A stretch of DNA of 11,020 nt from Bacteroidota bacterium. GTDB taxonomy: Bacteria > Bacteroidota > Bacteroidia > Bacteroidales > VadinHA17. A model generated the notes under the pieces. That model ran no database searches. It was not told the origin of the DNA and saw only the letters and a list, made by a program, of their open reading frames with translations. The DNA is taken from contig VGGM01000020.1 of assembly GCA_016868515.1 (NCBI GenBank), positions 1-11,020 on the forward strand. Reading direction: 5' to 3'. Both the position numbers and the translations under genes were made by a program. The first letter of the stretch is position 1. Every line of letters starts with the position of its first letter. Below are positions 1-5,611 of the stretch, in pieces.

Positions 1-878
1 CCGAGAGCCTCATCACAGCCGTCATGTGCATACATAACGAGTGATAACTGACGGAGAGGTTCATTCAGGGTGATCGGGTAGGGGGTCTTGATGAACGGTG
101 ATAACACTTTCATAAGGAAGGCCGCCACTTTGATACTGAAGGTAAGTTTCAGTACCTGGTAGCTTTTATAGACATGCTCATCCCATGCTGCGGTTACAGC
201 CCTGATTTTTCCGTTCTCGCGGGCAACAAGGAAATTATCGAGCGATAGTCCCTCCACGGTTTCCGTAATCCTGCGGAAAGACTCTTCTGTTATTACCGGG
301 GCCATTTTGAAGTTTCGTGAGTATTTACGGTACAGGTCAACAATTTCGGCGATATCACCACCTGCCGGGACAGATACATCAAACCTGCTGCCTGTTTTCA
401 TTCTCCTGACAGGCAGGATGTTGAATATCCTGTTCTCTCCCAGGCAGCACGATTCCGGTATTCCGCCCTTACCGGTGGTGAATACCAGCGAATGCCTGTT
501 ATCCTTCAGGAAATTGGCGATTACCATTCCTGCATCAGAATCCCTTACCTCATCGATTGCCTTCTTCACCAGCCTGAAGGCTGTCATCCCCCCCCTGTAT
601 TCGCTCTCCACCCTCAGGTCGAGCATATAGCCGGCCTTCGCCTCTGAGTCCGCTATCCGGACAGGAAAATGGACCACGCCCACCAGACCTGTTATATCAT
701 CCCCCCTGCATGCCACGTAGTGCCACGCCTCATTATCGATAAGCCTGTGCAGAGTATTGAAGCGGGGCGTACGGTTTATGAACATCGTTATTACCCCCTC
801 CTGAAAACATCTCTTCGACAACTCCCTGATACGGTCATTGTCTGCCTCAGCAGCTTTTCTTATAACAGAACTGGTCAT
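1..878 (-). CDS. GNAT-fold N-acyltransferase, C-terminus cut by window edge
   Basis: The frame is open without a stop from an ATG at 878-876 to the left edge, giving 292 visible residues and no C-terminus. An in-frame TAA lies nine codons upstream, and no other ATG lies between, so this start is well supported. Residues 1-160 look like a GNAT domain: an N-terminal segment IRKAAEADNDRIREL, then a beta-strand and acetyl-CoA loop LRVESEYRGGMTAFRL (about 88-103), where YRGGMTA resembles motif A (R/Q-x-x-G-x-G/A). Residues 165-292 form a second region starting FDVSVPAGGDIAEIVDLYRK, possibly a second, degenerate GNAT half. The substrate cannot be read from the sequence. GNAT proteins usually transfer an acyl group from acyl-CoA to an amine. 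A weak -7-like TATCTTTC lies at 890-883, which would give an almost leaderless message. It follows the tRNA-Ser and the hairpin region on the same strand. GNAT fold is likely; the specific role is unknown. Confidence 0.75.
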   Translation of the reverse strand, partial: MTSSVIRKAAEADNDRIRELSKRCFQEGVITMFINRTPRFNTLHRLIDNEAWHYVACRGDDITGLVGVVHFPVRIADSEAKAGYMLDLRVESEYRGGMTAFRLVKKAIDEVRDSDAGMVIANFLKDNRHSLVFTTGKGGIPESCCLGENRIFNILPVRRMKTGSRFDVSVPAGGDIAEIVDLYRKYSRNFKMAPVITEESFRRITETVEGLSLDNFLVARENGKIRAVTAAWDEHVYKSYQVLKLTFSIKVAAFLMKVLSPFIKTPYPITLNEPLRQLSLVMYAHDGCDEAL

Positions 879-956
879 GGGTGAAAGATAGTATAATTCA
901 GATTATCTTGACCGTAAAAGTTTCTTCAGTGGTCTCCCCTTCACAAGCGAGGGGCA

Positions 957-989
957 GGGATTACTCCTCACTTCGTTCGGAGTGATCCC
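957..989. repeat. Hairpin A, GGGATTAC...GTGATCCC closed inverted repeat
   Basis: A 33-base inverted repeat. The left arm GGGATTACTCC pairs with the right arm GGAGTGATCCC over 11 positions with a single T/G wobble. The loop is 11 bases and contains CACTTCGTTC. An alternative fold pairs CACTTC with GGAGTG around GTTC. The outer arms and total length match hairpin B, 88 bases away, while the inner stem sequence differs, so pairing is kept although the sequence changed. It may be a mobile palindromic repeat unit or a structural RNA element. Confidence 0.75.
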
Positions 990-1044
990 GTGGGGAGAAC
1001 CATGCAACAGTAAAACATTAACCTCACAAGCAGAATGGCTGCAG

Positions 1045-1077
1045 GGGATTACAAAATGCGATGCATTTTGTGATCCC
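1045..1077. repeat. Hairpin B, second GGGATTAC...GTGATCCC inverted repeat
   Basis: A 33-base inverted repeat, the strongest in the spacer. GGGATTACAAAATGC pairs with GCATTTTGTGATCCC over 15 positions with one T/G wobble, around a GAT loop. The first eight and last eight bases are identical to hairpin A and the length is the same, but the inner bases are unrelated (ACAAAATGC instead of ACTCC). No T-tract follows on either strand, so it is not an obvious intrinsic terminator. Confidence 0.8.
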
Positions 1078-1107
1078 ATTTGGGTGAGCCTCAAAACAAC
1101 CTGCATG

Positions 1108-1126
1108 TCAATGCCTAAGGCATTGA
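1108..1126. repeat. Hairpin C, perfect 8-bp inverted repeat
   Basis: TCAATGCC and GGCATTGA pair perfectly around TAA. Just to its right on the plus strand is TTTTCATCCCAT. On the minus strand ATGGGATGAAAATCAATGCC resembles the left side of hairpin B (ATGGGATCACAAAATGC). It is therefore probably a diverged third copy of the same unit, with the outer clamp eroded. Confidence 0.6.
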
Positions 1127-1148
1127 TTTTCATCCCATCAAAACCTAA

Positions 1149-1164
1149 TAAGAGCAAGCTCTTA
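1149..1164. repeat. Hairpin D, 7-bp inverted repeat
   Basis: TAAGAGC and GCTCTTA pair perfectly with only AA between them, so as RNA it would lose one or two closing pairs. It is the fourth stem in the row from 957 to 1164 and lies 24 bases from the tRNA terminator. It lacks the GGGAT clamp of hairpins A and B, so membership in the same family is uncertain. Confidence 0.45.
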
Positions 1165-1187
1165 ATGTTTTGCTGGTCTGAAAATTC

Positions 1188-1211
1188 AAAACCCGCGTAA
1201 CCGCGGGTTTT
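1188..1211 (-). terminator. Intrinsic terminator of tRNA-Ser
   Basis: AAAACCCGCG and CGCGGGTTTT form a perfect 10-bp, GC-rich stem around a 4-base loop (GTTA on the minus strand). Read on the minus strand, the stem begins 20 bases after the tRNA 3' end and finishes in TTTT followed by GAATTTTC, as expected of a Rho-independent terminator. The stem is symmetrical, so it could also stop transcription coming from the left on the plus strand. Confidence 0.8.
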
Positions 1212-1230
1212 GCTATTCAGGTTGTTTTTG

Positions 1231-1317
1231 CGGAGAGAGAGGGATTCGAACCCCCGGTCCGGTTACCCGGACAACGGTTTTCGAGACCGCCCCAATCGAC
1301 CACTCTGGCATCTCTCC
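1231..1317 (-). tRNA. tRNA-Ser (anticodon CGA)
   Basis: The minus strand folds as a class II tRNA. The acceptor stem is GGAGAGA with TCTCTCC plus discriminator G. The D-arm region starts CCAGAGTGGTC. The anticodon stem GCGGT/ACCGT encloses the loop CTCGAAA, giving anticodon CGA, which reads UCG serine codons. A long variable arm, GTCCGG-GTAA-CCGGAC, is diagnostic of Ser, Leu or Tyr tRNAs. The T-loop TTCGAAT is canonical. The 3' CCA is not encoded (the next bases are CAAAAA), so it must be added after transcription. Length is 87 nt. A TATAAT box lies 18 bases upstream and a strong terminator downstream, so it is probably a single-gene transcript. Confidence 0.96.
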
Positions 1318-1335
1318 CTAACTGGTCGCGCCGGT

Positions 1336-1362
1336 ATTATACCGCCGGCGGGGTCGCAAAAA
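1336..1362 (-). promoter_or_regulatory. Putative tRNA-Ser promoter
   Basis: On the minus strand a perfect TATAAT (1341-1336) lies 18 bases before the tRNA 5' end, with TTTTTG (1362-1357) 15 bases upstream of it. That spacing is short for a housekeeping promoter, so the upstream element is doubtful. The -10 box sits inside a 13-base palindrome, CGGTATTATACCG (1332-1344), so it could in principle also be read on the plus strand. Confidence 0.5.
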
Positions 1363-1458
1363 TAACAAAAAACATCGTTCACGCCCAATTCATCCCCAAA
1401 GATGTTGTAAAAAACATGATCATAATCCTCCGCTTACCGTTTATGCCGTACCTTTATT

Positions 1459-1466
1459 TAAATTTC
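1459..1466 (+). promoter_or_regulatory. Possible -7 element (TAAATTTC) before the M24 peptidase gene
   Basis: TAAATTTC matches the Bacteroidota -7 consensus TAnnTTTG at all but the last position and lies 8 bases before the ATG. No clear TTTG (-33) is visible about 19-21 bases upstream. The gap to the start codon would leave almost no 5' leader. Weak call. Confidence 0.3.
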
Positions 1467-1474
1467 ATCGAGCC

Positions 1475-2767
1475 ATGACCACATCGAGAAGAGTGTTTAT
1501 AAAAAGAGGTGGCGCCGCCCTGGCTGCCGCCGGTATCGCACCCGCAGCAATAACTTCATGTACAACAGCACCAAAACCCGCACAGCAACCGGAGCAAACA
1601 ACCACAAACCTCGAAAATATTGTGAATGAGGTGCCTCAACTCACTGCCGGCGACTATTCTTTCAGGATGTCGCGCCTGTGTGAACAGCTTACCAATAACC
1701 GCATTGACGCAATATTCATCGAGGGGGGAACCAATTTGCGTTACTTCCATAATGTTACCTGGGGATTGAGCGAGAGGGTCTTCGGCGCCCTGACACTCAA
1801 AAACGGTTCCACAGTATGGATTTGCCCTGCCTTTGAACTCGAAAGAGCCTCGGAATCGATACAGCAGGGACAAAAAATATACACATGGGAGGAGCATGAA
1901 TCACCCTGCCGCCTGCTGGCAAATGTACTGGCCGACAACGGAATACGTACCGGAAGGGTGGGAATGGATCCTAACCTCAGGAGCTTCATAAGCGAAGGCC
2001 TTCGCCGTGAAGTCAGCACCGAAATTGCCGACGGTTCAGCCGTAACCGAAAACTGCAGGGCCATTAAAACCGAAAAGGAGATTGGATGGATGGACCTGGC
2101 AAACAGGGTCACAAAACTGGCATTCCGGCACGGATTCGCAAATCTGACGGCAGGAATGACACGCAACAACCTGTCGCGTCACATAGCGGAAGCACACTCA
2201 GCACTGGGCGCACCCGGCAGCGGCGGTCCGTATTTCGGGTTCACTGCCGCATTCCCACACGGAACCAGACAGGTACGCGACCTCCACGAAGGCGATGTGG
2301 TACTGGTTGACGGCGGCTGCAACATAAACGGCTTCAGAAGCGACGTAACCCGTACTACTGTATTCGGTAAACCCTCCGACCGGCTGAAACAGGTATTCGA
2401 AGTGGTATTGCAGGCACAGAAGGCAGCCCATAAGGCAATACGCCCCGGAGTTACCTGCGGCGATATCGACAGGGTTGCAAGAAAGGTGGTTGAGGATGCA
2501 GGATTCGGTCCGGGTTACAAATACTTCGCCCACCGACTTGGCCATGGTATCGGTATGGATGGTCATGAATATCCCTACCTGGTCAAGGATAGTACCGTGG
2601 TCCTGAAACCGGGTATGACATTCAGCAACGAACCAGGAATCTATATTTACGGTGAATTCGGTATCAGAATCGAGGACTGCTTCGTGGTAACCGAAGATGG
2701 AGCCCACATACTCGGCGGAATGGTGACAGAAGATATCGAAAACCCCTTCTCGGGAACCTGGAACTGA
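1475..2767 (+). CDS. Exported M24-family metallopeptidase (Xaa-Pro aminopeptidase/dipeptidase type), Tat lipoprotein
   Basis: A 430-residue creatinase/Xaa-Pro peptidase, predicted to remove N-terminal residues before proline or split Xaa-Pro dipeptides outside the cytoplasm. The N-terminus SRRVFIK is a twin-arginine motif. It is followed by an Ala/Gly-rich hydrophobic stretch and a lipobox-like ITSC with Cys29, suggesting Tat export and lipid anchoring. A non-catalytic creatinase N-domain (about 60-195) precedes the pita-bread domain (about 205-425). All five dinuclear metal ligands are recognisable: D279 and D290 (VDGGCNINGFRSDVTRT), H357 (HRLGHGIG), E386 (SNEPGIY) and E400 (GIRIED). The accessory histidines H262, H353 and H364 are also present, so it should be active. 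Length fits Xaa-Pro peptidases. It is the first of three plus-strand genes; the next starts 38 bases downstream. Family is confident; exact substrate specificity is not readable. Confidence 0.92.
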   Translation: MTTSRRVFIKRGGAALAAAGIAPAAITSCTTAPKPAQQPEQTTTNLENIVNEVPQLTAGDYSFRMSRLCEQLTNNRIDAIFIEGGTNLRYFHNVTWGLSERVFGALTLKNGSTVWICPAFELERASESIQQGQKIYTWEEHESPCRLLANVLADNGIRTGRVGMDPNLRSFISEGLRREVSTEIADGSAVTENCRAIKTEKEIGWMDLANRVTKLAFRHGFANLTAGMTRNNLSRHIAEAHSALGAPGSGGPYFGFTAAFPHGTRQVRDLHEGDVVLVDGGCNINGFRSDVTRTTVFGKPSDRLKQVFEVVLQAQKAAHKAIRPGVTCGDIDRVARKVVEDAGFGPGYKYFAHRLGHGIGMDGHEYPYLVKDSTVVLKPGMTFSNEPGIYIYGEFGIRIEDCFVVTEDGAHILGGMVTEDIENPFSGTWN

Positions 2768-2781
2768 TTGGTGATATTGGC

Positions 2782-2789
2782 TATATTTG
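2782..2789 (+). promoter_or_regulatory. Perfect -7 element TATATTTG before the RlmN/Cfr-like gene
   Basis: TATATTTG fits the Bacteroidota -7 consensus TAnnTTTG exactly. It lies in the 38-base gap after the peptidase stop and 16 bases before the preferred ATG at 2806. No good TTTG is present at the expected -33 spacing. If used, transcription would start near 2795, which argues against the TTG at 2797 as start codon. Confidence 0.45.
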
Positions 2790-2805
2790 CGCCATATTGA
2801 ACTGT

Positions 2806-3825
2806 ATGGCTATCCTCACACCTTTAACCGGACTCACCCTCAGGCAGATAGAGGATTCCCTCGCGTCATCGGGAATTGACAGAACTTATGCCCTCAGGGT
2901 TGCTTACTGGATCTACAGGAAGAGAGTAGGGTCGTTCAGCGAAATGACAAACATTGCCGGAGGTATCAGGGAGAAACTCTCAGAATCCTTTTCTTCCGGC
3001 TTTCTTCGACCGGCAGAACGGTTAGAGTCGGCAGACGGCTCGGTGAAATACCTGTTTGACTACCCCGGCGGCCGGAAGGTGGAAACAGTCTTCATGCCCG
3101 AAACCAGGCGTAATACTGTTTGTGTCTCATCCCAATCCGGCTGCACACGGGGTTGTCTTTACTGCCGTACCGGAGAGATGGGGCTGAAAGGTAATCTCAC
3201 TGCCGCCGAAATTGTCAACCAGGTGCTTGCAATTCCCGAATCAGCCAGACTTACCCACGTGGTTTTCATGGGAATGGGCGAACCCCTCGACAACCTTCAG
3301 GCGGTAGTCCAGGCCATCGAGATTCTGACGGCTGAGTGGGGACTTTCGATTGCACATTCGAGAATAACAGTATCGACTGTCGGCATCCTGCCGGCTGTTG
3401 AACAATTCCTCGCAAAAACGCGCAGCAATCTGACCCTCAGTATCCTCTCCCCGATCTCTGCTGATCGGGCCAGACTCGTCCCGGCTGAAAGACTTTTCCC
3501 CGCAGAAAAAATCATGAGTGTAATCAGGGAAACAGCTCCTTCACGCAGACGGCGAATTTCACTGGCATACATGATGCTCGAAGGAATTAACGATACAGAT
3601 TCACACCTCGATGCACTGATAAAACTGATATCTGGTACCACCATCCGGGTAAACCTGCTGCGATATCATCAGTCCGGAAACATCATGTTCAGACAATCTG
3701 CCCCGGAAAGGATGAACCTCTTCAGGGAACGTCTTCTCGCAGCCGGAATATCAGCATCCGTCAGAAGATCAAGGGGCGAAGACATCGGGGCAGCCTGCGG
3801 ATTACTTGGCGCAGGTGAATGCTGA
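2806..3825 (+). CDS. RlmN/Cfr-family radical SAM methyltransferase homologue, divergent
   Basis: A 339-residue radical SAM protein; ATG 2806 is preferred over an in-frame TTG at 2797. The family methylates A2503 of 23S rRNA (RlmN at C2, Cfr at C8). The 4Fe-4S motif is CTRGCLYC (C113, C117, C120). Two further cysteines match the methyl-carrying and resolving pair of the family: C106 (NTVCVSSQSGC) and C331 (DIGAACGLL). The GMGEPL motif and VETVFMPE, with E93, are also kept. Differences from ordinary RlmN, as recalled: SLHAP is SILSP, MPINKKYP is VPAERLFP, and NLIPWNP is NLLRYHQ. The protein ends eight residues after C331, a short tail like Cfr, and AYMMLEGINDT resembles Cfr's AYIMLEGVNDS. This suggests a paralogue of housekeeping RlmN rather than RlmN itself. 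Target and any antibiotic-resistance role are unproven. Confidence 0.88.
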   Translation: MAILTPLTGLTLRQIEDSLASSGIDRTYALRVAYWIYRKRVGSFSEMTNIAGGIREKLSESFSSGFLRPAERLESADGSVKYLFDYPGGRKVETVFMPETRRNTVCVSSQSGCTRGCLYCRTGEMGLKGNLTAAEIVNQVLAIPESARLTHVVFMGMGEPLDNLQAVVQAIEILTAEWGLSIAHSRITVSTVGILPAVEQFLAKTRSNLTLSILSPISADRARLVPAERLFPAEKIMSVIRETAPSRRRRISLAYMMLEGINDTDSHLDALIKLISGTTIRVNLLRYHQSGNIMFRQSAPERMNLFRERLLAAGISASVRRSRGEDIGAACGLLGAGEC

Positions 3826-3840
3826 CATGCTCCTTTTTGC

Positions 3841-3848
3841 TACCTTTA
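3841..3848 (+). promoter_or_regulatory. Possible -7 element (TACCTTTA) before the GH20 gene
   Basis: TACCTTTA matches TAnnTTTG except for the last base. It lies in the 48-base gap after the RlmN/Cfr-like stop, 25 bases before the GH20 ATG, a sensible distance for a short leader. No -33 TTTG at the proper spacing is visible; a TTTTTG run ends only one base before it. Weak call. Confidence 0.35.
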
Positions 3849-3873
3849 ATGGCAGATTTTAAACTCAATTGCC

Positions 3874-5541
3874 ATGAGAAAACTGATCCACATTCTCGCC
3901 CTTCCGGTTCTTGCCCTCTTTACCCACTGCACAGGGATTGATACTCCCGCCGGCGAAAAACATTATGCAATCATACCGGCGCCGGTCTCGCTCACCCCGG
4001 CCACAGGTGAGTTTATCTTTACCCCAATGACAAAAATCACTGTTAACGAATTAACAGATGAAACACGCCTTGCAGCTGACTTCCTGGCCGGAATGGTTAA
4101 CCGTGTATCAGAATTCACACTCAAGGTCAGCGAGGGCTCCTCAACCGCCGGTGGCCGCGTGGCAATGTTTATTGATGATTCTGCGGGAACCGGGGCTGAG
4201 GGGTACCAGATGTCGGTTAAGCGCAATAAAATCATTATCAAAGCCGAAACCGCAGCCGGACTCTTCCACGCGGTGCAGACAATCAGGCAGCTTCTGCCGC
4301 ACGGGATTGAGTCGCCCGCTCCGGTTGAAAATATAAGGCTCGCCGTTCCGGCATGCGAAATAACTGACAACCCACGCTTCGTCTACCGCGGTATGCACCT
4401 CGATGTTGCACGACATATGTTCCCTGTTGAGTATATTAAAAGGTATATCGACATGCTCGCCCTCCACAAGATGAACTATTTCCACTGGCATCTTACCGAA
4501 GACCAGGGGTGGCGCATAGAGATAATAAAATATCCTCTTCTGACAGAGGTGGGCGCATTCAGAAAGGAGACACTGATTGGTCACGGCGGCAGACCCCCCT
4601 TCGAATTCGACGGCAAACCCTACGGGGGTTACTATACACAGGACGAGGTGCGCGATATAGTTGAATATGCGCGGCAGAGATTCATTACCGTAATACCCGA
4701 AATAGAGATGCCAGGCCATTCTGTGGCCGCTCTCGCCGCCTACCCCGATCTCTCCTGTACCGGAGGCCCCTTCGAGGTGGTCACACGATGGGGAGTCTTT
4801 GACGATGTCTTCTGCGCAGGTAAGGAGGAAACATTCCGGTTCCTCCAGGATGTCCTCGATGAAGTAACTGAGCTCTTCCCATCACAATATATCCATATCG
4901 GCGGAGATGAATGCCCAAAAACCCGATGGAAGGTCTGCCCCGATTGCCAGCAGCGTATTAAGGATGAAGGTCTTGCCGATGAACACGAGTTGCAGAGCTA
5001 TTTCATCAAACGAATGGAAAACTACCTCCTCACCAAAAACAGGAGGATTATCGGATGGGATGAAATCCTTGAAGGGGGACTTGCTCCCCAGGCCACGGTA
5101 ATGTCATGGCGCGGAATCAGTGGTGGCATTGCAGCAGCAAAAATGGGACATGATGTAATAATGACTCCCGGTTCCCACCTCTATCTCGACCACTACCAGA
5201 CTGAACCCGACGGGGAACCCCTCGCAATTGGCGGATACTCACCCCTGGAATGGGTCTACTCTTATGAGCCTATTCCACAGGAGCTTACGTCAGACGAACA
5301 GAAGTACATTCTTGGTCTGCAGGGAAACCTCTGGGCCGAATACCTGAAAACACCCGATCATATGGAGTACATGGCCTACCCGAGGATGTTCGCCATAGCC
5401 GAAACCGGATGGACACCGTCAGCCAGCAAGGATTTTGAAGGTTTTCTGGCAAGGTTCCTGTACCAGCAGCCCAGGTATGACCTGTCGGGGATAAACTATT
5501 TTAAGGGAGATTACAGGAACACCAGGGGAAGAACGAGGTGA
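3874..5541 (+). CDS. Exported GH20 beta-N-acetylhexosaminidase
   Basis: A 555-residue family 20 glycoside hydrolase that should release terminal beta-linked GlcNAc or GalNAc from glycans by substrate-assisted catalysis. Residues 1-19 form a signal peptide. Cys19 follows FTH, so it may be a lipoprotein with an atypical lipobox (His at -1) or a plain Sec-secreted enzyme. GH20b, the non-catalytic N-domain, spans about 30-165 (YAIIPAPVSLTP). The catalytic TIM barrel spans about 168-525: substrate-binding R172 in FVYRGMHLDVARH, NYFHWHLTEDQGWRIE (201-216), EIEMPGHS (276-283), and the catalytic pair D345-E346 in HIGGDECPKTRW. The aromatic lid is W412 (MSWRG), W487 (NLWAEY) and W513 (ETGWT). Nothing essential appears missing. 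It is the last of three plus-strand genes and faces the racemase-like gene tail to tail. It could act on chitin fragments, host-type glycans or peptidoglycan pieces; the sequence does not decide. Confidence 0.96.
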   Translation: MRKLIHILALPVLALFTHCTGIDTPAGEKHYAIIPAPVSLTPATGEFIFTPMTKITVNELTDETRLAADFLAGMVNRVSEFTLKVSEGSSTAGGRVAMFIDDSAGTGAEGYQMSVKRNKIIIKAETAAGLFHAVQTIRQLLPHGIESPAPVENIRLAVPACEITDNPRFVYRGMHLDVARHMFPVEYIKRYIDMLALHKMNYFHWHLTEDQGWRIEIIKYPLLTEVGAFRKETLIGHGGRPPFEFDGKPYGGYYTQDEVRDIVEYARQRFITVIPEIEMPGHSVAALAAYPDLSCTGGPFEVVTRWGVFDDVFCAGKEETFRFLQDVLDEVTELFPSQYIHIGGDECPKTRWKVCPDCQQRIKDEGLADEHELQSYFIKRMENYLLTKNRRIIGWDEILEGGLAPQATVMSWRGISGGIAAAKMGHDVIMTPGSHLYLDHYQTEPDGEPLAIGGYSPLEWVYSYEPIPQELTSDEQKYILGLQGNLWAEYLKTPDHMEYMAYPRMFAIAETGWTPSASKDFEGFLARFLYQQPRYDLSGINYFKGDYRNTRGRTR

Positions 5542-5559
5542 TGATATCAGATATCACCT
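5536..5559. repeat. Inverted repeat at the GH20 stop codon
   Basis: AGGTGAT (5536-5542, including the GH20 stop) pairs perfectly with ATCACCT (5553-5559). An overlapping perfect palindrome, TGATATC-A-GATATCA, lies at 5542-5556, giving two alternative folds. It sits between two convergent genes, where a bidirectional terminator is expected, but no T-run follows on either side, so I call only an inverted repeat. Confidence 0.4.
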
Positions 5560-5573
5560 GGCCCATACCCTGC

Positions 5574-5605
5574 ACCTGAAACCTGAAACCTGAAACCTGA
5601 AACCT
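5574..5605. repeat. Heptamer tandem repeat (ACCTGAA), about 4.6 copies
   Basis: Four perfect ACCTGAA units (5574-5601) are followed by a partial ACCT. The array ends six bases before the stop codon of the minus-strand racemase-like gene, in the convergent gap after GH20. It reads TTCAGGT on the minus strand. Such heptamers are prone to slippage, so copy number may vary between strains. It lies outside both coding frames. Confidence 0.9.
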
Positions 5606-5611
5606 ATTACC

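Larger units (their letters stand above)
903..1187. other. Gene-free structured spacer between GNAT gene and tRNA-Ser terminator
   Basis: About 285 bases with no convincing gene. Short open frames exist on both strands (for example 903-1157 minus and 982-1200 plus), but they run straight through the hairpins and their translations show no domain, signal or plausible family. The stretch holds four inverted repeats (957-989, 1045-1077, 1108-1126, 1149-1164). It also has a weaker 5-bp CCCCT/AGGGG pair at 936-954. The motif ACTTCGTTCGGAGT at 970-983 resembles interspersed palindromic repeats that often give spurious small ORFs in Bacteroidota genomes; that resemblance is from memory. Best read as non-coding repeat-derived sequence, or possibly the remains or copies of a small structured element. 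Confidence 0.6.

Noticed and set aside
903..1157. Open frame on the minus strand, 84 codons, and an overlapping plus-strand frame at 982-1200
   Set aside because: Both run through the hairpin row. The translations lack any recognisable domain or signal, and the frames exist because palindromic repeats are open on both strands.
957..1164. Hairpin row as a CRISPR array
   Set aside because: The units are palindromic, unequally spaced (about 88, 60 and 40 bases) and divergent inside. There are no constant repeats with unique spacers and no cas genes.
1231..1317. tRNA-Ser as an attachment site for an integrated element
   Set aside because: No integrase gene and no second copy of the tRNA 3' end were seen in the window. 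The tRNA keeps its own terminator and flanking hairpins rather than a mobile-element boundary.
2797..2805. TTG start adding three codons to the RlmN/Cfr-like gene
   Set aside because: The ATG at 2806 is a better start, and a TATATTTG -7 element at 2782-2789 would place the transcription start at about 2795, leaving no room to use the TTG.
4141..4719. A 192-codon minus-strand open frame antisense to the GH20 gene
   Set aside because: Complement of the conserved GH20 barrel. No domain or plausible start context; a shadow of the real frame.
5536..5559. Bidirectional intrinsic terminator between GH20 and the racemase-like gene
   Set aside because: A stem can form, but it is AT-rich in part and neither side has a T-run. 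Kept only as an inverted repeat.
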